NCBI GenBank assembly: GCA_016584495.1
Contig: WAID01000015.1
Coordinates: forward strand, 1,488,501-1,552,500
Direction of reading: 5' to 3'
DNA: 64,000 bases
Source: Celoporthe dispersa
Taxonomy: Eukaryota; Ascomycota; Sordariomycetes; Diaporthales; Cryphonectriaceae
Shown piece after piece: positions 35,518 through 45,650 of this stretch (position 1 is its first letter; each line of letters starts with the position of its first letter). The notes under the pieces are model-generated. The model was not told where the DNA came from. It saw only the letters and a program-made list of their open reading frames with translations, and ran no database searches. Made by a program: the position numbers and the translations under genes.

Positions 35518-35966
35518 TTTGGCGTCTATTAGGGTGGGCAGGGGCTATGAGAGCAACATTTTCTCGTATGTAGACGAGGAGAGGGAGATATGCTCGAGAT
35601 AGGTTAATGTTTTTTGGTTTCATGTATTTTGGTTTTTGATGATTGAAAGTCTGGGTTGGAAAGAAACTGCGATGAGGATGTCGATTATGTAATAGCAATA
35701 CATTCAAGCAGGGTTGCTTCATGATTGGTGGTGCGTTTTGCTCCTACATGCGAGCTGCCCCTTTCGAGAGTGATGGTTGTATCTGGATGTAGCATTGGGT
35801 ATGGGATTCATTTCATATCCTCTTTTTCCGTTTGAGGTATTCAGAGACAGAGCGAGAAGGGGGTTGAAAATGTAACGCGTAGTTCTTCTGGCCGCGATGC
35901 TTTCCGTCAACCCTAGATTCTCCCCAAGCAGTGAGGCTTCATTCCAGGGTCTTCTTCATCAGTGGC
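35518..35966. other. intergenic IMP1 promoter / thioredoxin 3' region
   Basis: These 449 bases are moderately AT-rich. No gene is seen. Confidence 0.6.
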
Positions 35967-36544
35967 CTACTCCGTCTTTGTCCCCTCGACGCCGCCAGCC
36001 AAGGCCTCAACAACTGCAACAAGCGCATTCCGGTCCGCACCCCTGATCCTCTCCACGCCGCCATCCTTGAGCACAACCGACGGGCCCTGCCTCACCTTCT
36101 CGACGCCCGCCACAGGCGTTGGCTGCCCGCCCTTGAAGAAGACAAAGGTGGGCATAGCCGACACCCCATATCGGCCCGCAACATCATTCACGTGGTCGAC
36201 ATTCACCTTGGCGAAGGCCAGCTGGCCCTGTACCGCGTGGTCATCGGCGAGCTTCGAGAAGACAGGCGCGATGGCGCGGCAGGGCGGACACCAGTCTGCG
36301 TAGAAGTCTACTACGACGTGGGTCGTGGCCTTGAGCAGCGCTTCGAGCTCGGCGGCCTTGGTGATCTTGTGCACGTTGCCCGAGGTTTCGGGGATGGGTG
36401 AGCGGTCTTGCAGGAGGGCCTGATGATAGATCAGTCAGCCTCCTCCAGGGGTGGGTTTTGCGTGAGATAGGAAGGCTTTAAACTTACTGGTCCAAATATA
36501 ACAAAGGCGAGGAGCGCCAAGAGGATGTAGTAGATTGTGTCCAT
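35967..36544 (-). CDS. thioredoxin with N-terminal signal anchor
   Basis: Exons are 36488..36544 and 35967..36419 (intron 68 nt), 169 aa. Exon 1 encodes only MDTIYYILLALLAFVIFGP, a hydrophobic signal peptide or anchor. The thioredoxin fold follows: VVVDFYADWCPPCRAIAP with active-site Cys63 and Cys66, KVNVDHVNDVAGRYGVSAMPTF containing the cis-proline segment, and FKGGQ. The CPPC motif replaces the usual CGPC, which would change redox potential and partner choice; this follows from thioredoxin chemistry. Membrane anchoring in the ER or in mitochondria is inferred from the N-terminus. The exact substrate is unknown. Confidence 0.88.
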
Positions 36545-37068
36545 GATTGGAGCCTGACCTGTTGTGAAGTGGCTGCTTCGCGGTGGCAAGATGAGGAGAC
36601 GATCTGGTGGACAGAAGGAGCTTGCTTATGAAGGAGGTAGTGTGTATGTGGCAGGGAGTCGGCGCACCATCTGAGCTTATACTCAGGCCTCGGTAGTCTC
36701 TGCCGGGGCCGCAGCTTTTAATTGTGCCTCTGGAGACTTACCTCGCCTTCAGTTCAAGGCCAACTAAGGATTCTAAGAAATTCATGAAAATATTATTATT
36801 ACGATTTATTCTTGTATTCCTGTCTCAACATACGATTTTGGTCAAAGCAGCGGACGAGGAAGTACGGTGCTGGTTACGTAAATATAATTGGAGTTTTATG
36901 ATTGGCCAGAGAAGCCTGTAAATAGCTGCTAGGAAGATTTTCCAAGCTTCTTTTTCCCATCTTCAACTCTTGAAACTTCGCCCAACTAAACACAAACCAA
37001 TTACGCCGCCATCCTCCCTCCGCCTTTAAACTTCCTGTCTGGGCCGACATCAAGACGTCACCCACGTC
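36545..37068. other. intergenic, divergent thioredoxin/mtIF3 promoter
   Basis: These 524 bases separate two divergent starts. An AT-rich patch lies at 36,770-36,900. No gene is seen. Confidence 0.6.
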
Positions 37069-37984
37069 ATGGCTCGCACCAGGTGTGCTTTCAACCCGGC
37101 CACCGCGCTGCGGCGCGTCTTCATGCCCTCGACCCTCGGTGCCTCTGACTGCCTCCACGTCACGCGAATCCTCGTGCCTGCCCTCCTCTCGACCTCACCA
37201 TTACAAGCGCGCACATACTGGGATAGACCGGCTGGCTCGGCCGGCACCTGGGGTAGTAGCAACACCTCGAATCTGTACCGAAACTCGATCGCGCCCGCCG
37301 TAGCTGCGAGGAAGCCCGCCGAGGCACCGCGTCCGAAGAAGCTCCCAGAACAGGACAGGCCCGGCCCGCGTGTCTCGACAAAGCTCGGCCGCATGCCCCG
37401 CGACGACGAGATCCGCCACCCGTTCGTGTTCCTCAAGGAGGTCTGGGAAGACGGGGTCGAGAGGCTGTCTGAGCCGCGGCAGGTGAAGGGGCTGCTCGCG
37501 ACACTCGACCGCAAAAACACAGTCGCTGCAGATCACATATTTTCCAAAGCACGAGGATCCAGACGCATTAGAGTGGCCGATCGCCAAGATCGTGAACAAG
37601 AAGGAGGAGCTCCAGAGGCTGCAGTACGAGAAGGAGCAGCGCAAGAAGAAGGCAGCAGCCAACAAGGAGAAGGAGCTGGAGATCAACTGGTCGCTGACGC
37701 CACACGATCTGGAGCACAAGGTGAAGAACCTCCAGAGGTTCCTCGCCAAAGGATGGAAGGTGCAGGTGTTGCTCCTGAAGAAGAGCGGCACGAAAGCTCA
37801 GGCGAAAGAGAAGGATGCCAAGGCGCTGGTGGACAGGATATTGGAGGCCGCAGCGGAGGTCAAGGGCTCCAAGGAGTGGAAGGGAAAAGAGGGCAAGCTG
37901 TTGGGCAGTATGAAGCTCTTCCTGCAGGGCAAGGCGCAGGGAAAACCCAATGACGCCGCTGAGGAGGGTGAGGCGGACAGGTAA
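37069..37984 (+). CDS. mitochondrial translation initiation factor IF-3, one frame break
   Basis: A single exon of about 304 aa, with one extra base discounted (916 nt leaves a remainder of one). The N-terminus is rich in Arg, Ala and Ser, as expected for a mitochondrial presequence. The IF3 N-domain is recognisable in KLGRMPRDDEIRHPFVFL and LATLDRK. In an A5 run (37513..37517) the frame must change to reach SLQITYFPKHEDP and WPIAKIVNKKEELQRL, followed by the C-domain with NKEKELEINWSLTPHDLEHKVKNLQRFLAKGWKVQVLL. IF3 keeps mitochondrial ribosomal subunits apart and checks initiation. The family is divergent in fungi, but KEKELEINW and HDLEHKVKN support the call. Confidence 0.85.
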
Positions 37985-38759
37985 GGGCGGTATTTCGGAT
38001 ATGTTCGGCTCTGAACGGCGTTTGGACATAGGATATGGTGTGTCATTGGAATATCCCCCTCATCAGAGCAGTGTACAGAAAGATAGACTCAGCTGAGGAG
38101 TTTTGCATTAGAATATGGTTTTTATTCTGGATGAATCCCACTCTTCAGGAGCTGACTGCAGCTTGGCTTTTACACTTCCGTAGCTGTGCTTGCCCAATCC
38201 ACCAATAACTTCAAAACAAGCTTCAGACGCAACTGCAATGATCTCAGAAGATTCTGCCACAGCCCTGACCAATTCGCATGGCTATTGACTATGCTCATAT
38301 AATGCAGTGTGCTGTGATGAGAGCCTCCTCAGCCTGTCAACAAGTATGTATGCCAAGGTCCTGTATGCATACTTATGTATTATGGTCCAGGGCAGCGATG
38401 GTCTAATAACATGCACTCTGTGAATGTCACAATCTTGTTGTTTGCTATTTGAGATGGGTATCTGAATTATAGGCCTGTCATTCTCAATTTGGAACAAATT
38501 CACAAGCTGGATGGATACCAACGTCTCCAGACACACGTACAGTAACAATGGTAACCACCTAAAAAGTTGGGAAGAAGCAGGGGTTACAGCGCACCCCTGC
38601 CACTAAGCTAGTATGCACTTCACATGCAAGCAAACGCGCTGATGGCCCGCTCACCAATAGACAATTTTAGTGTGGGGCAGGAAGTACATCACATCCCACT
38701 TTGAGCCTTTTGAGTCACTCAAAGATCATCAGTATCAACGTTTGACCCTCATCCTCACC

Positions 38760-38793
<34 letters not shown>

Positions 38794-38837
38794 TTTGATA
38801 ACATCAACAGCATCGCCAAAGTCGCCAGTAGTGCAGC
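37985..38837. other. intergenic mtIF3-GCD2, GCD2 leader
   Basis: These 853 bases hold the mtIF3 3' UTR and the GCD2 promoter. The only marked element is a (CA)n run just before the GCD2 start. Confidence 0.6.
38764..38793 (+). repeat. (AC)13 microsatellite in GCD2 leader
   Basis: A nearly perfect AC/CA dinucleotide run about 45 bases upstream of the GCD2 start codon. Confidence 0.9.
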
Positions 38838-40238
38838 ATGGCAGAAAATGTCACTCCAGCTGTGCCTGCAGCTGCTCCCGCACCAGCTCCTGCAGCTCCT
38901 CAAGACGCGGCGGCAGCGAAACTGACACCCGCGCAGCTGAAAGCTCAGAAAAAGGCAGAAAAAGCAGCTCGCAGGGGCCAGGTCGTCGCAGCCAAGAACT
39001 CAGCAGAGGCTGCTGCTGTGCCCAACCCGAACGATAGCAGTAAGGGCTCCTCGAAACAGAAAAATCAAAAGCAGGATGTCTCTGCGCCACCATCGACTCC
39101 CAACGCCAAGGGCCCTAAAAAGGTCAACACCGCTCCTGTGCAGGCTCCGCGTCCTCCCAAGCCCAAGGGGCCTGAGGTGCCGGAGACGTTCAGTTACCTA
39201 TCCATGGCGAAGAAGTTGCCTCTGTCCAAGGCCGATAAAGATGTGCATCCTGCCGTCCTGGCTATCGGCCAGCAGATGGCCAGTTTCACTCTGAAGGACA
39301 ACCTGGCGCGGCTCGAGGCAATGCTTGTGGCTTTTCAGAAGGTGAGTTAGGCAGGTCGACCTACCCGCGTGCGAGGGACTAATCAAGGATTTCAGGTTAT
39401 CGCATCATATGAAAGCCCATCCGGTCACACATTCACTCGCCATTTCCTGCCGCACTGTCTGAATCCTCAGATCGAATACCTGACTGGATGTCGACCTATG
39501 TGTTTCTCAATGGGTAACGCGATCCGCATGCTCAAGGCCAGGATCGCCAAGCTCGTCGAGATCAATGCCTCAGAGGAACAGTCGAAGATTTCCCTGTGCC
39601 AGGCTATAGAGCAGTTCATTCAAGAGAGAGTGCTCTACGCAGAGGACGCGATCCCCTCCAAGGCTGTGTCGCTGATCGAAGACGGCGAGACCATACTCAC
39701 CTATGGCAATCCACGGCTCGTGCGGATAACATTGCAACGGGCCTGGACTGCGGGACGGAAGTTTGAGGTGATCGTGTTCGACGATCCTTTTGACCGTTCA
39801 GGCCAAGACCTCGCCAAGATCCTCAGAAACGACGGCATCCGAGTGCAATACTATCCCAGTCTATCCGGCATCAGCATACACGTCAGGCGCGCGTCCAAGG
39901 TTTTCCTGGGCGGGGAGGCCATGTTTGCCAACGGATCACTGTACGCAATGGCGGGCACCTCTGACATCGCCATGGCGGCCAAGGATGCAGACGTCCCCGT
40001 CGTCACACTTCTCGAGACGGTCAACTGCGATAGGGAACGTGTCTCTGTCGATTCTCTCACCTATAACGAAATCGACCCCGACCGATGCACCGCTGACCAT
40101 TTCCGACTGCTCTTCGACGTTACGAAAGACAAGTACCTTTCCATGGTCGTGACGGAGAGTGAGGAGGCAAACGCTAGTGGCTCGACGTCTGCCATCCTCG
40201 CGGTGCTTAAGAAGCTCGACGAGCGTACATCAGGTTGA
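38838..40238 (+). CDS. GCD2: eIF2B delta subunit (GCD2)
   Basis: Exons are 38838..39341 and 39396..40238 (intron 54 nt), 448 aa, in phase. The first 110 residues are low-complexity Ala/Pro/Lys-rich, as in other delta subunits. The eIF-2B fold follows: DVHPAVLAIGQQMA, SHTFTRHF-like GHTFTRHFLPH, CRPMCFSMGNAIRMLK, DGETILTYGNP and FLGGEAMFANGSLYAMAGTSDIAMAAK, ending with LLFDVTKDKYLSMVVTE. eIF2B is the guanine-nucleotide exchange factor for eIF2; the delta subunit is regulatory and senses phosphorylated eIF2alpha. The sequence shows no break, and the protein is somewhat shorter than yeast Gcd2 because the N-terminal tail is short. Confidence 0.95.
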
Positions 40239-40838
40239 TGTCATGTGCAGGGAACCCCTCAGCATTGCATCTCGGCTACGACACCAGAATGCACCGCCCG
40301 CAGCGACTCTAAAAGCAATGCTTCATACCTCTCAGGGATCATGGTGGCTGTTTCGCTCTAGAGCGATCAAGGCGATATCAAATCGCCCCAAGTCAGTCAA
40401 ATGGGGTCATAATCGATTTTCACGGTCAATGTTTTTCTAGAGAGTGTGTGCGCAAGGGCCAGGACACTTCTGATCGACTGGGTCTTCACACATTCGAAGA
40501 TCAGCACAATTCCAGGGAGAACCCTTTACTACTAGGGCGATAATATCATTGGCATAGAACCCATTCTGCTGCAGGAGGATCGAGGATATTGGGCCAAAAC
40601 AAGAGCGGTAGTTTGGCCTCGACACGAGTAGCTTTGCTTTGGCAGACAGCGTTGGCAGATAGGGAATGAACGAAGGAGCATGCTGCCTGCACCAGGATAT
40701 GCAGACAGAGCTTTGATGACAATCAAATGCGCTGCTTTATTTGAATTCGTAGTATTTGTCTCGAGTCCGTCGTGCTGTTGGTGTTGCACTCTAACCATGC
40801 GCATTCCCTGCGCCCGAAACCCGACACTCCTGATCCCT
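40239..40838. other. intergenic, convergent GCD2 / complex I-like gene
   Basis: These 600 bases hold two 3' regions. No gene or marked repeat is seen. Confidence 0.6.
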
Positions 40839-41172
40839 TTATGCCGCCTCGCCCTCCCGTGCTGCTCTCCGCGCTCGCTTCGCCAGAATTGCCTCTTTCC
40901 TCTCCTTGAGAATCTCCACCTGTTTTTTGTCGACGTTCTCTAGCCAGTATCCAAAACTCGCACCACAGGCGCCGAAGACGGGGTAGGCCCAGAGGAGCTT
41001 AGGTGACCAGGGCTTGATCTGCTGCAGACCGAGCTGCCACACCCGGGTCGCGATGCCTGCCCAGTTTCTTGTTAGACTTCTCTCTTCTTATTCATGTGCT
41101 AAGGTCTGGGGGCACCATAGCGGCGGCGTGTATCGTACCGAAGCCAGTCCAGAAGATAATGCGGGAGACCAT
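40839..41172 (-). CDS. small mitochondrial membrane protein, probably complex I accessory subunit (NUXM-like), 5' end uncertain
   Basis: Exons are 41139..41172 and 40839..41056 (intron 82 nt), 83 aa from the methionine used. It reads MVSRIIFWTGFGIATRVWQLGLQQIKPW, then a second hydrophobic stretch, LLWAYPVFGACGASFGYWL, then the charged helix VDKKQVEILKERKEAILAKRARR. Two short membrane segments and a basic tail resemble the fungal complex I accessory subunit known as NUXM, recalled from memory and not verified. The reading frame stays open upstream to about 41,236 (NPVPRFPPTFPLVPPFNRAAE precedes the methionine) and looks like real protein. A 5' exon is therefore probably missing from this model; an AG at about 41,236 could be its acceptor. 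Confidence 0.6.
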
Positions 41173-41796
41173 CTCTGCGGCGCGATTGAACGGGGGGACG
41201 AGCGGGAAGGTGGGAGGGAACCGAGGCACTGGGTTGTTTTATTTCGTAGGTAGTGCTCGATAGAGCAGTATCCGATGGGTCGTACTCGACTTCGAAGGGT
41301 TGTTACTCGTGGATGGTCGTCAATTGAGGACGGCTGTGGATGACTGATAGCCCGAGCTTCATTGGGGGAGTTGGCACACGGCCTGAGGTCTTTTTCCAGC
41401 TCCTAGCGTGGAGCATGGTTGGGTGAGTGAGTGGGGGGGGGGGGGGAGGGCAGGCAGGCAAGCCAGGGCAGGCTCCCGTCACCGATCCACTTGCGGCTCC
41501 TACTGTTCTGTATGTACAAGCTAGGGGTGTGTGCTAGGGCCCCCCACACACGTCGTCTTTTGCGATCCCTGCATGTATACCCGACCGCGCCATGCTCCGT
41601 TTCCTTTTGCGCGACAGATTTCTGATCGAAACTCTGCCATTTCCTTTTCCCGTTCTAGGACCTTCCAGAGCCTCACACTCATCTGCTCGGACCAGGGCTC
41701 CCTCGAAAGCAGGCCTCGGCCCTGCCTACATCCCTAGCTTGATGACACCGGCCGGTTCTCCCTGAGTTTGCCCGCCAAGGCACACTCTCTTAGAAC
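41173..41796. other. intergenic, divergent complex I-like/SHG1 promoter
   Basis: These 624 bases contain the probable 5' exon of the complex I-like gene and a run of 14 G at 41433-41446. The SHG1 leader is CT-rich. Confidence 0.5.
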
Positions 41797-44700
41797 ATGG
41801 CGGTCGCTGCCGTCAACGCGATCGCGACTGTGTCTGCAATGACCAACGGCGATGCATCTGCAGACAGCGATACCAAGATGGCCGATGCACCAGCTGTCGT
41901 ACCCAAGCCAAGGCACTTCAAGGCGTCCGAGCTGCCTCTGCCTTCGGCCACACGTTCCGCCATTGAGGAGCTCGCCCACGCTTTCAAGAAGAAGGGAGGT
42001 TACGATGAGACACGCAAGAACGTCTGGGACACTTTCGAGGCAAGCGTATGTGCCATCATACCCCAGACCATCCAGAATTGACCACTATGCCGCCTCACAG
42101 CAGACGCTAATGGTTCTCTGTTGGGCAGGAGCACCGCACGAAGATTCAAGACGCCATCATCGAAGTCGCCGAGGCAGAAGTCGAAAGAAACCCAATGCAG
42201 CTCTTAGCCATCGACCGTGGAAAGGCAGTCGCATTGATTGACGGTGCACTGGACCGCACGGATATTTACAAAAATGCCGAGGCAATTCTCGAGAACCTTA
42301 TCGACATTGGACCCATCGAGGACCAGATCCGCCAACTGCGAGCCGCAGAGATCGGTGTTGAGGCTGCCGAGGCCGAGCGTATCAAGGGCTCTAAGACGGA
42401 CGAGGACTACGCGGTGGAGACTGCTACGAATCGTGCTGAGAGGGACAGGAAGTATGGCGAGCTTAAAGCCATGGAGGAGCTGATTGCTCGCCAGAAGAGA
42501 GAGATCGCCGAACGGGAGGAGCGTGCCGAGCTTAAGAAGCGCGAGGCTGAGCGAGCTGCCCGGGAAGAGAAGCGACGACAAGAGCGAGAGGAGAGGGAGA
42601 AGCAGCGCGTGAAAGAACGTGAGCAGCGAGAGCGCGAGCGCCGCGAACGTCATGAACGCCGCGAACGCTCAAGGGCTCGTGAACGTTCCAGAGATCGTGA
42701 TCGCAACAGGAGCCGGGATCGAGACCGAGACCGGGACCGGGACCGGGACCGGGATCGGGATAGAGACCGTTCACGGGTACGCCGGGACCGTCTAAGGTCA
42801 AGAGATCGCTCGCGAGTGAGAGCTCGTTCAAGAGACCGTGACCGTTCTCGAGACAGACCCCGACGGCACCGAAGTCCGAGGGGGGATAGCCGCGGCCGCC
42901 CTGAAGATGTGAAGAAGCAGCTTTCGAAAGAGGAGCTTTCCCGTCTCGAGGAAGAGGCACTGGCTGATTTGCTCCGAGACAGCAAGCGGGTCGCGGCTCA
43001 GCAGCCCGAGCTGGAGATTGACGAGGAGCTCAGACCCCCACCACGCAAGACCATGCCTGCTTCAGCAATCCAGCCTATCCGCAGAGATTCTCCCAAGGTG
43101 GTCGAGCCCAAGAAACCGGTTGAAGTGCCGGCCACCTCGAAGCTAAAGACGGAAGAGTCCACCGAGACCAAGGTTGCCAATCCTGTGAAGGAGCACAAGC
43201 CTGCAGAGACAAAGCAGCCCAAGGAGCCCAAGGAATCCAAGGAAACGAAGGATGTCAAAGTCAAGGAGGAAAGGAAGCGGTCTCGCACCCCGGCAAGGCG
43301 TCGTTCGCGCTCTCGTCGTAGATCACGTTCTCCAGTGCCACCGACCAAAGATGCGCGAGGCAGAAGTCGACATAGGTCATCCAGTGTAAAGGCACGAGGG
43401 CCTTCGCTAAAGGACGACCGACGGAAGGAGACTCGACGTGACCCGTCTGTGTCGAGACATCGAGACCAGGATGACAAGGACCGAGACTCTGATAGACGCC
43501 GCAACAAGTCTTCTTCACGAACTAGACGGCCAACGGAAGACGGCAAAGATTCACGAGATGTGAGAGACTCTAGACGAGATCGCAGTCGTGACCGCTACTC
43601 GCGACGATCACGGAGTCGCTCCATCAGGCGGCGCAGGTCGAGAAGCCGATCTCTGAGGAGAGACGAGAGAAGGCGGAGCCCTTCACGACCCTCAACCCGT
43701 CCGGGATCACTACAGTTCTTTCGACAGAAAGTCCAGGTCACCTCGTAGGCGCAGCCCTGACAAGCCGGAACGACGCGAGAGATCTCGGTCTCCTAGACGC
43801 AGACGGTCCAGGTCTGGGGACGGAACAAGACGCCGCTCGACGTCTAGAACTCGGGGTCGATCCCGCCCACGGTCGAGGAAGCGAGAGCGCTCTCGCTCGG
43901 TCCGCAGAAAGTCGAGAAGTACAGACAGAGGCGTGAAGCGAGCCCGGTCCAAGAGCCCAGAGAAGGGCCTGGAACGTCTACCCGCCTACCTCGATAAGGA
44001 TGAGAAGGAGGCGTGGAAGCAAGAGCAGGTGCGGGAGCGGGAGAAGGAGGCCAAGGCCTACTTGGCCGCCCAGAAGGAAGCACGTCAGAAGGGCATGCCT
44101 GTTCCTGGCATCGACTTCGACGTGCCTGGTGACCGCAGTGATCGTGGCGAGCGGTCCCCCGATCTGAGACGCCGTCCTGTTGAAGATATCGACCGCTACG
44201 TCCCTCCAACAACCAGCCGGAGGCGTAGTAGGTCTCCGATGTTCATGGACTCGCATCGGCCGGATCGAGATCGAGATCGGGAGCGTGAGCGTGAGCGTGA
44301 TCGCGGTGATCGAGATCGTGGTGAGCGAGACCGCGACCGCGAACGTGACCGCGATCGTGATCGTGATCGGGACCGCGACCGAGATCGCGAGCGTGTCAGG
44401 GAGAGAGACAGGGACAGAGATAGGGACAGAGACAGGGACAGGGACAGAGACAGGGACAGAGACAGGGACAGAGACAGAGACAGAGACAGAGACAGAGACA
44501 GAGACAGGGACAGGGACAGAGATAGAGACAGGGACCGAGACAGGGATGGAGACAAGGAGAGGGACCGTCGAGACTCATTCCGCCGCGACCAAAGCAGCTC
44601 CACGCGTCGAGATCGCTCTCGGGATCGTGCCAAGGATAGGCGGCGCAGCCGTTCGCCCCGGAGCAGGAGTCGCCCTCGCCATCGTGTGCGGGAATCGTCT

Positions 44701-44856
44701 CGAGACCGCGATCGTGATCGTGATCGCGAGAGGCACCGGGACCGAGATGATAGGAGCGACCGCCGAAGTTCCATCATCCGACGTGATCGCAGCAGAAGCC
44801 GCTCTCCAAGACGGGATCGAGGCCGCAGGGACCGCAGCTTGAGTCGGCGGCGCTAG
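41797..44856 (+). CDS. SHG1: SHG1-domain (COMPASS-type) protein with giant RS/RD-rich tail, one frame break
   Basis: Exons are 41797..42045 and 42129..44856 (intron 83 nt); about 991 aa once one extra base is discounted. The SHG1/BOD1-type domain spans about residues 55-145: FKKKGGYDETRKNVWDTFEAS, KIQDAIIEVAEAEVERNP and DIYKNAEAILENLID. Shg1 is a subunit of the Set1/COMPASS H3K4 methyltransferase in budding yeast. The rest is unlike yeast Shg1: an E/R-rich coiled coil, RS repeats, a conserved-looking island (RLPAYLDKDEKEAWKQEQVREREKEAK, GMPVPGIDFDVPGDRSDRG, DIDRYVPPTTSRRR), then RD repeats and a final RS block. Near 43699-43705 the frame moves by one, RPSTR to RDHYSSFDRKSRSPRR; both sides are RS-rich. 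The TAG at 44854 is followed by open frame (see findings). RS tails usually bind splicing factors, so a chromatin-splicing link is an inference. Confidence 0.88.
44406..44550 (+). repeat. 12-bp GACAGGGACAGA minisatellite in the SHG1 coding sequence
   Basis: Units of GACAGG and GACAGA alternate about 24 times, with few exceptions (GATAGG, GACCGA). Each 6-bp unit encodes Asp-Arg in frame, giving a long (DR)n tract. The neighbouring RD codons at 44,260-44,395 use CGT/CGC/CGA and GAT/GAC instead, so the uniform AGG/AGA block probably arose by recent tandem expansion. Confidence 0.92.
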
Positions 44857-45222
44857 GAACGGTCCCGACCCGATGACCGCGATCCTGACGGCTCCGTCCC
44901 GGGCTCTGTGCAAGGCACCCACAACGCCTCTGGCAGCATAGGGGACAGAAGCTGCATGAGTATCCGTGGAGGTGATCAGGGTGGTGGATCTGATGGTATG
45001 CCCCCCCTCACAATGCTGCCCACTTCTCAGGAAGCTCTTGGTGACCAACATGTACAGGCTCGACCTGCTCATGGTTGTGCTACTAGGGCTCTCACCCAGC
45101 CACACATGCAACGTCGAGATATTTCAAAACCTAATGGGACTGTTATCACTGTCCCTGAAGGTCCTGCGGCGTGGGTCAAAGAGATGATGGCGAAGCAGCA
45201 CAAGAGTAATTTCCTCAAGTAG
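44857..45222 (+). other. open frame continuing past the SHG1 TAG (121 codons)
   Basis: In the same frame as the SHG1 stop, translation would continue with ERSRPDDRDPDGSVPG and end in TVITVPEGPAAWVKEMMAKQHKSNFLK at a TAG (45220..45222). The first residues keep the Arg/Asp/Ser flavour of the tail. It may be the true C-terminus behind an erroneous or readthrough stop, or chance. There is an ATG inside at about 44,956. I do not recognise the sequence. Confidence 0.4.
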
Positions 45223-45650
45223 TTGTGGAGTCGCACTGGGTCAAGGGCTGCTGAGGTTGCTGTCTAGCAGCAGCAGCGAGACCAGAAAGCAATGCAGTGG
45301 TCTAAGAGGCAATGCTTGCTGTGTTTTTTTAATGCAGTTCCTTCTTTACAAAAGAGCCATCCTGTAGGAAATCAAAGCACAGGAGAGCACCTTATAAGGA
45401 GTGGATAATGACAATACAAAAAAAAAAAAATCCACTGCACACCTCTATCAAATCCAAAATACCTATGCAAATATGCACTCTATGTTAAATAGTAGTCAAT
45501 GGCATATGGAGAGGGAGCATGTCAGTTCTTCTCTCCAGAACCTGATAGAGCCTCTAACTCTAGTGCAAACAAATGCTTGCCAACCTTTTGAGATTTTCAG
45601 TCTACATAGCCTCTTCACTAGAACTAATGCTCAGAACTACTACTAGGTTA
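45223..45650. other. intergenic, convergent SHG1 / TOF1
   Basis: These 428 bases hold 3' UTR material, with an A12 run at 45419-45430 and a CAG-rich patch near 45,270. No gene is seen. Confidence 0.6.

Noticed and set aside
44406..44550. CRISPR-like regular repeats
   Set aside because: The units are adjacent 6/12-bp tandem repeats inside a coding exon, with no spacers; this is a eukaryotic minisatellite.
44196..44777. Minus-strand ORF with a long Ser-Leu repeat
   Set aside because: It is the antisense shadow of the Asp-Arg coding repeats of SHG1; only the sense frame matches a known domain upstream.
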